From contig JABCPU010000189.1 in the NCBI GenBank assembly GCA_016800925.1, positions 1 to 64,000 on the forward strand: a DNA stretch of 64,000 nucleotides. The letters are read 5' to 3'. This document shows positions 58,261-64,000 of the stretch, piece by piece. Position numbers and translations under genes: made by a program. Positions within the stretch are counted from its first letter, which is position 1; each line of letters starts with the position of its first letter. The stretch comes from Suillus spraguei (Eukaryota; Basidiomycota; Agaricomycetes; Boletales; Suillaceae). Under the pieces are notes generated by a model, which was not told the origin of the DNA, did not search any database, and saw only the letters and a list, made by a program, of their open reading frames with translations.

Positions 58261-59444
58261 TTGTCCTCCTTTTGGCACTTATGGTTGAGGGTGACTTGAT
58301 TTGCCTCATATTCACGAGTGGCACAAAGCTGCTCATATTTTTTCATGTCATGTTGCGACTTACTCTTTGCATCAAGCTTGGAAAGATAGCATTGATTCTT
58401 GCTCTCATTATACAAACCCTATCATCTCCAGCCCATTATACCCATGGACCCACAGTTTCCAAGATTCCTGTGCTTCATACATCTTCGCACTTGCCCTCCC
58501 TATGTCCAGTCCAGTCCTGCCTAACCCCACTGGCGCATAGTCATTTATTTTGCACTTTCTGATGCAGCCTGCAACATTATTACATGTATTCTCACAAGCT
58601 GCAGTACCTCATGGCTTTCTGCATAGTATACCTCAGCAGAAGCAGACTTGCCTGGTTTCATCTATATCACTCTGGACTTTCATGTAGCAGTATATATTTA
58701 TGTAAGAGACCACCATTCTATACCATCTTGTAGAAGGGGACTTGCCCCAGATACTTGGTCACTAGGCCTAACAGCTGTAGGCATGCAATAGACAGTCACT
58801 CTCTTTTCTGGACCGATCACCATACTGCTCATTCTACTGACATTCCTTTACCGCATATGACTGACCCAACACACTTGCACTTACTCCGCCATCACCAACC
58901 CTTGGATCTGAAGTTCCCATGCTTCAGACATTGTTCAGACACTTCAGACTCAACAGTATTGTCTCAGACTTTTAGTATCTTATAGTATGCACTTTCCTTT
59001 ACTTCAGTAGACAGCAGATCTCTTTTAGGTTGAACGCTCTTGCTTGCAGGTGAAGCAGCTGGACAGAGCTACAGCATATATCAGTGAGGGTGTTAGTTCA
59101 CTACAGCCTAAGCTGAGTTGAATCATTACACTGATCACTGCTCTTCAAGAAACTTACAACATTTGCAGAAGTTATGGAATTGTTTACTATCAAGGGCAGT
59201 AGGGTGGTTATGGAGAACAACATTATTGTCACTACACAACTCGCACTGCAGCCCTCATCCTCTCAAGTGTTGCCAACCATACCAATCAAGGCCCAACGAG
59301 AGCATTCAAAGAGGTACCTAGGAGATTCCCCATTGTTATGTTCTTCTCTGTCTTCTCTGTTGATCTCTCCACACATAATTCAGTCAATACTTGCCATGTT
59401 ACACAGCCAACCGATAGTGGGATTCTTCTGTGGGAGATGGGCCA
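58261..59444. other. Unassigned, repetitive flank
   Basis: No gene is recognised. 59023-59135 is one copy of a ~120-bp dispersed motif (TTTAGG.TGAACGCTCTTGCTT...) also seen at 57548-57650, 62008-62130 and, inverted, 60968-61095. Confidence 0.45.
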
Positions 59445-60570
59445 ATATAAATGGGTGGGCCCATGATGTTTTTAATATCCAGATGTTAATGAGTGGGCCC
59501 AGTATGATGAGATTAAATTCTCAGTAGAGCCTTCTCGGTAGGGCCCAGTGGGTGTTATATAATGTAACATCTGGGCCCAGGATTATGTGATTCAATTCTC
59601 AGTAGGGCCCAAAGGATAATATATCAATATAACATCCAGGCCTAGGATGACAGGATTAAATTCTTGGTAGGGCCAAAGGGATGTTATATAAATGTAATAT
59701 CTGGGTGAGGAATGATGGGATTGAATTCTTGGTAGTGCCCAGTGGGTGCTATTGTCATATACCATACATCCGATCTCAGATCCAATCAAATCCGATCAAT
59801 CCTGCTTCCATCCGGTCCACAGATTTTATCTGGACCACTCATCTGAAACCTCCTAATTCTTGCACTCTAACTCCACTGTAGATATCTGTGTTTATCTCCT
59901 TTTGGTATTCCTCCTGTCTCCAGTGTTTTGGCTATGTATATTTCCGTCCTGCTTATTGATCTGTTATCTACGTTTCATTTCTGACTCATGCTTACTGATC
60001 TGCTGTGCTTTGACTAATAGACTTCTGTTATACTTTGTACATAGCCCTTGGTCCTGGACTCATTGATTATCTGTACCAGTTACCTACAGTATATAAACCA
60101 CTTGTAAATCTCCATAGAACCTTAGTTCAAATATCATTTTAGATTCTGCTCATTCTGTTCCTCCGGACATGAGTTCCTTCTGACTCTAGTCACCTTCCAA
60201 GACTTAGGATTAATTCCTATAAGTCTATATCTCCGACTCTACCTTCGGGTAGTCTACTTCCATTAGTTTCTAGTGAAGACTCTGTCCAACACTAGTCTTA
60301 TACCTTGTTCCATTCCTACATTCCGGATAACCTTCGGATGTGACATATCTGTTACCTTTGAACATCCGGATCCATCATGTGACCACCTTTGGATGTATAT
60401 CTTCCTTCTGAAATAAGGGGAAATACTCGGGAAAGGGGCACACTGTACAAACTGAGGCCGAGGCCCTTCAGATCCTTTACCCTTTGAGTATGGTCTTAAC
60501 AGCTATATCATGTAACTGGGCCAAGGATGATGGGATTACATTCTTGGTAGGGCACAGTGGATAATATATA
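59445..60570. repeat. ~65-bp minisatellite, interrupted by a solo LTR
   Basis: About five units of GGGCCCAGTGGGTGTTATAT..., each ending ATTCTTGGTA or ATTCTCAGTA, run from about 59445 to 59752. They continue after the LTR from 60507 to about 60570. Confidence 0.82.
59753..60501 (+). mobile_element. Solo LTR, family 1, copy 3 (749 bp, diverged)
   Basis: It starts TGTCATATACC and ends GTCTTAACA. The target duplication GCTAT lies at 59748-59752 and 60502-60506. The TATATAAA box is at 60090-60097. It is clearly more diverged than copies 1 and 2, so it is an older insertion, yet the target duplication is still perfect. Confidence 0.9.
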
Positions 60571-60789
60571 ATAACTGTATTCCTTCTATATTTCAACAAT
60601 GTAATGTCAAGCTACTGGTACTTGGTATGGGTGAAATATTAATATCAATTGTCCACCCTAGACTGATAGCTTGGTCTGGAAGTTCATACAATAGTTCGCA
60701 GGATAGCAATAAATCACACCAAATTCAGTAGATTGACACCTGGGTGCAATCATGATCACTTATTTTGTCACATGGTTGTGTATTGAATA

Positions 60790-60940
60790 TGATGAACTGG
60801 GGTGGCATCACCAACAACAGTGAAAAGACACTTGTCAGTTGCTGGGAAGTTCTACAATGTTCACAAGAGAACAAGGTAACTGACTAAGGAATATGTTCCT
60901 TAGATAGTCAAGGATTCTGAGTCTAAGGTCCCACGCTTAC
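60790..60940 (-). repeat. LTR fragment related to the Ty3 elements A/B
   Basis: GAACTGGGGTGGCATCACCA, then CAGTGAAAAGACAC and GCTGGGAAGTTCTACAATGT match the 3' end of the LTR at 7166-7638 in the same orientation. The match fades by about 60940. It is an old, truncated copy. Confidence 0.8.
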
Positions 60941-60967
60941 CACTAGTATTACCGCTAGTTTCCCATG

Positions 60968-62135
60968 GACCGGTGTAAAGATGCAACCTAGCTTGGGCTG
61001 TAGATAAACCACTGCCTAAACTAGTATGTTAGTCTTGTGCTCCGTCTAGTCTGCTTCACTTGTAAGAACAAGAGCGTTCGACCCTAAAGGGGGATGCCTA
61101 TTTAGTATGGTCAAGTTTGAGTCTAACTTATTTGCGAAACTAGTGTCGAGGTCAGCAGTAAGTGCTGCAGTCAGCAATGATACTGCCGGAACTAGCGTCA
61201 TGAGTAGCGGTGCTACCGTTGTCGAGATAAGGTCAGTAACAATAGCGTTGAGCGAGCGATGTCGAGCGGTGGTCTCAGCGGTAGCGGTAAGGTTGTGAGT
61301 GGTGCAATGAAACAATAAAGAAGTCCGCGGTACTTTCAGCGGTAAAGTAGTGGTTCGTGGGAAGTTCAGTCAAAGTAACAGTCGAAAGCCCAGCGGTAAT
61401 GGAGAACAAGCGTGATGTATTAATGAGTGATAAGGAAACTTTGAAGACTATGTCCACTACTGGGTAGATCCAGAGCTAGACAATAATCCTGACCTGTAGT
61501 ACGTGCAATGGGGTAAAATCAGGTACTGTATCATGTGGGGTATGTGGTGCTTATATCCTAATTTATATGTACTCGGAATACTCTAGGCGAGATCAGTAGC
61601 GCTGGAGTGTAGTAACCGCCATAAGTAAACATAGTGCGAGGTGCTGCGGCACGAGGCAACATGTAATAAGGGTTGCCATGGAATCAGTGATAACGAACAG
61701 AGAACAAACTACGCACCAAATGGAGCTATGTGGACGCGGCAAGGACATGGAAGGACATCGGTTCATGGAATGAGGTGCGGCAGTCGGTACGGTGTGCGGT
61801 AAGCGTGGGATGCCACCAGTACTGCTAAAGGGGTAAGACGGCCATGGACAAGTGGTAACTCCTGTAGACATGAGACGAGTGTCAAAATATGGGGTTTTAA
61901 GCCCAGCGCCAATATGTTCGTTACACCAGAGGTCACCGCTAGCATCTCACTACCTCCGATGGCATTCTCGCACCACAGGTTGGGGCATTATCAAACTATA
62001 TGAACTTAGCATTCCCTTTAGAGTCAAACATTCTTGCCTTTGCAAGTAAAGCAGACTAGGTAGAGCGCAAGACTTGCATACTAGCTTAGGCCGTGGTTTA
62101 TCAACAGCCCAGGCTATATTGTATCTTTACACTGG
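60968..62135. repeat. Inverted repeat pair of the ~120-bp motif, ~1.17 kb apart outside ends
   Basis: 60968-61095 is the approximate reverse complement of 62008-62130 (shared core GTGAAGCAGACTAG / AGTAAAGCAGACTAG and TAGCTT.GGC.GT). This could be the ends of a degenerate DNA transposon of about 1.2 kb, or two chance copies of a dispersed repeat. The interior has no recognisable protein. Confidence 0.5.
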
Positions 62136-62460
62136 TGTAGCGAGCAAAGTTGCACTGACCGTCACACCCCCATTTTTGACAAGCGTCTCATTACCGTCCG
62201 CAGCAGCAACCGAAGAATTCCCTTATAGCAAGTATATAGTCTTTTCACTCTGCTAAGGCAGAAATGTACTTCTTCCACAAACCCTTACCGGATCCTCGCG
62301 TTGATGCCCTCATGTCCCATCCAAATCCATCTAGATCCATTGGTGCATAGTTACTTCGCTTCCACCATTACTAAATCTACGGCAGGATTTACCTTGCATC
62401 TCAAGGGGCCGCTGCATGCTGTGCACCTCTTAGTTAATACCCTGTTTGTTTTCTTTCTCA
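62136..62460 (+). repeat. Direct repeat copy 1 (possible LTR)
   Basis: It starts TGTAGCGAGCAAAGTTG and is matched at high similarity by 63687-64000 throughout, including GGATCCTCG, ATTGGTGCATAGTTACTT and CAAGGGGCCGCTGCA. A TG start is consistent with an LTR. Confidence 0.8.
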
Positions 62461-63686
62461 CTACTGGACTCACCTAATAATCTTGTATGTGCTCAAATAT
62501 GTTAAAATGATTCAACATACATACCATTACCGTTACTTCCTGTTACATCCCTTCACTTGGACTTAGTATCAGAATGCTCACTAGTCTCAATCTATTTGCC
62601 TTTGAACCTTTCTCTGTTTGAATCTTGCTCATTGATTTGACCACTGGTAACTTTACTGCTCGAAGTACCGTGCAACTTTCAACTTTGCTACTCGTAACTG
62701 GACCACGGCCAGTGATCTCGCTGGGTCGCTACCTCTCTCATCAACTTTCTCACTCATACAGAACTGCCACTTCCACTACCGCACCGGAGGTAGTAGTACT
62801 ATATTTTTTTCGCAGAAGTCACTTTTGTTCTTGCTCTCGCTAGCTAACTGCTACAGCTATCCTTACTGCACGAGTACCAGTGACATCGCGCTAGTACCAC
62901 CAATATACCGTTGCCACCGCTAACCTCGGAAGTTGGAATCTTTGTTGCCTTATTAGTACTTTCTTGATTCCTTCGCACTAACTTAGAAGGAATTGTGTCT
63001 ATCACAGTCCTCTTGGGTCGAACATCTCACTCTCACCTTCAGTGGGATTATCATTGCGCTTATACTTAGGCCAGCGGTAGTTTCTTCGTTTCACCGGTGT
63101 CCACATTCTACAAGACAACCTAAGTGCCATAACAGGCCATGTCAAGAGAGCACATGCTGCTCTCTTCGGAAGAATCTCAACTTCAGTTGGCCATTTATCA
63201 TGGAAAGTATTGATTGAATTATGTGTTGAGACCCTGGTCTTGGAACTAAGAACTTGGTATGCTTCATCTGAATTTTGGGGGTTGGAACTGGGTGTCTTGT
63301 AGCGTAACACAAGCCTCGCACCCTGGTTTCCACATTCTACAAGACAACCAAAGCACCATAAAAGGCCATGTCAAGAGAGCACCTATGATATGCAACTACC
63401 TCAGCTCCATCATGTCTACAATTATCACACACATGGGCCCACCCGTCTATATTTTCTACCACCCTTGGCCCACCCATCTAATATAATATACTGTACAACA
63501 CCCCCGGCCCACCCGTCCAATAAAATATTTTATATAACACTCTCAGCCCACCCATCTAATACCCGTCTAATTTAATATGCGTCTGGGCCCACCCATGTAT
63601 GTGATAACAAGTACCCTTCACATATCTGTCTATCTGATACACATCCACCTTGGTACACCCATCTACATAATATCCAACTACCTCAG
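62461..63686. other. Interval between the direct repeats
   Basis: No pol or gag motif is found. A phrase CCACATTCTACAAGACAACC + (A/T)AA(A/G)(T/C)... occurs twice (about 63100 and 63328) with AGGCCATGTCAAGAGAGCA after it. A GGCCCACCC(G/A)TCTAATA-type tandem region occupies about 63428-63600. Confidence 0.5.
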
Positions 63687-64000
63687 TGTAGCAAGAAAAG
63701 TCGCGCTGACCGTCAAAACCCCATTTTCGACAAGCGTCTCATTAACATCTGTGGCGGCAACCGAAGAATTTCCTTATAGCGATGAAATAGCCTTTTCGCT
63801 CCACTAAGGCGGAACTGTTCTTCTCCTGTGAACCCTTACCGGATCCTCGGACCAATGCCCTCATGTCCCATTCAATTCCATCTAGAATCCATTGGTGCAT
63901 AGTTACTTTGCTTCTGCCATTACTAAACCTACAGCAGGATTTACCTTACATCTCAAGGGGCCGCTGCACGCTGTGCACCTCTTTATTAAATACCCTGTTT
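63687..64000 (+). repeat. Direct repeat copy 2 (possible LTR), runs off the window
   Basis: It starts TGTAGCAAGAAAAGTCG and matches 62136-62460. If the two are LTRs of one element, the element is at least 1.87 kb with a non-coding interior (TRIM/LARD-like). Confidence 0.8.

Noticed and set aside
61046..61457. Minus-strand Thr/Ala-rich frames
   Set aside because: Low-complexity sequence between inverted repeats. No codon pattern or motif was found.

Overview
The window looks like a transposon-dense accessory region of an agaricomycete (mushroom-forming basidiomycete) nuclear genome. The evidence is short introns of about 50-60 nt, KDZ, PIF/Harbinger, Ty3 and LINE elements, Agaricomycete families such as DUF6698, and diagnostic eukaryotic genes (REV1, SEC23, cytosolic HisRS, PP2C). 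I cannot name the species.

Layout. 1-7638: two copies of one Ty3-type LTR retrotransposon family in head-on orientation. The plus-strand copy (3' end visible, 1-1486) is inserted in the chromodomain of the minus-strand copy (1487-7638), and a solo LTR of another family sits inside that one's pol. 8129-9573: a DUF6698 gene with a stop and a frameshift. 9840-12080: a decayed KDZ transposase. 12405-13172: a second solo LTR. 13173-18120: mostly unassigned. 15700-32170: a structure built from inverted copies of one multi-gene unit (DUF6532-like gene, spacer, phosphate-transporter fragment) on both sides of an intact six-exon C2H2/RecQ-like helicase gene (24191-27779). A 5'-truncated LINE with 12-bp target-site duplications lies in the left arm. 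33445-37174: two divergently transcribed intact genes; the second is the only intact member of the DUF6532-like family here, and a third copy of the unit (38077-40510) follows it. 40560-41600: a Tc1/mariner transposase remnant carrying two near-identical 273-bp MITEs.

42166-51822: five housekeeping-type genes, all on the plus strand and tightly packed: PP2C phosphatase, REV1, histidyl-tRNA synthetase, SEC23 and an amidase. PP2C can be spliced into one frame. The other four carry frameshifts, stops or missing halves, and HisRS, SEC23 and amidase are joined by internal deletions. This looks like a collapsing segmental duplicate.

52427-64000: a small gene fragment, a NACHT fragment, a 34-bp palindromic satellite with a solo LTR inserted in it, an RPB1 exon fragment, a PIF/Harbinger pseudogene, a 65-bp minisatellite with a solo LTR inserted in it, and further LTR-like repeats.

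Genes that appear intact: the helicase, 33445-34376 and 35583-37174; PP2C probably, though its 5' end is unresolved. The strongest leads are the 11-nt self-priming signal in the Ty3 element and the helicase gene framed by inverted unit copies.
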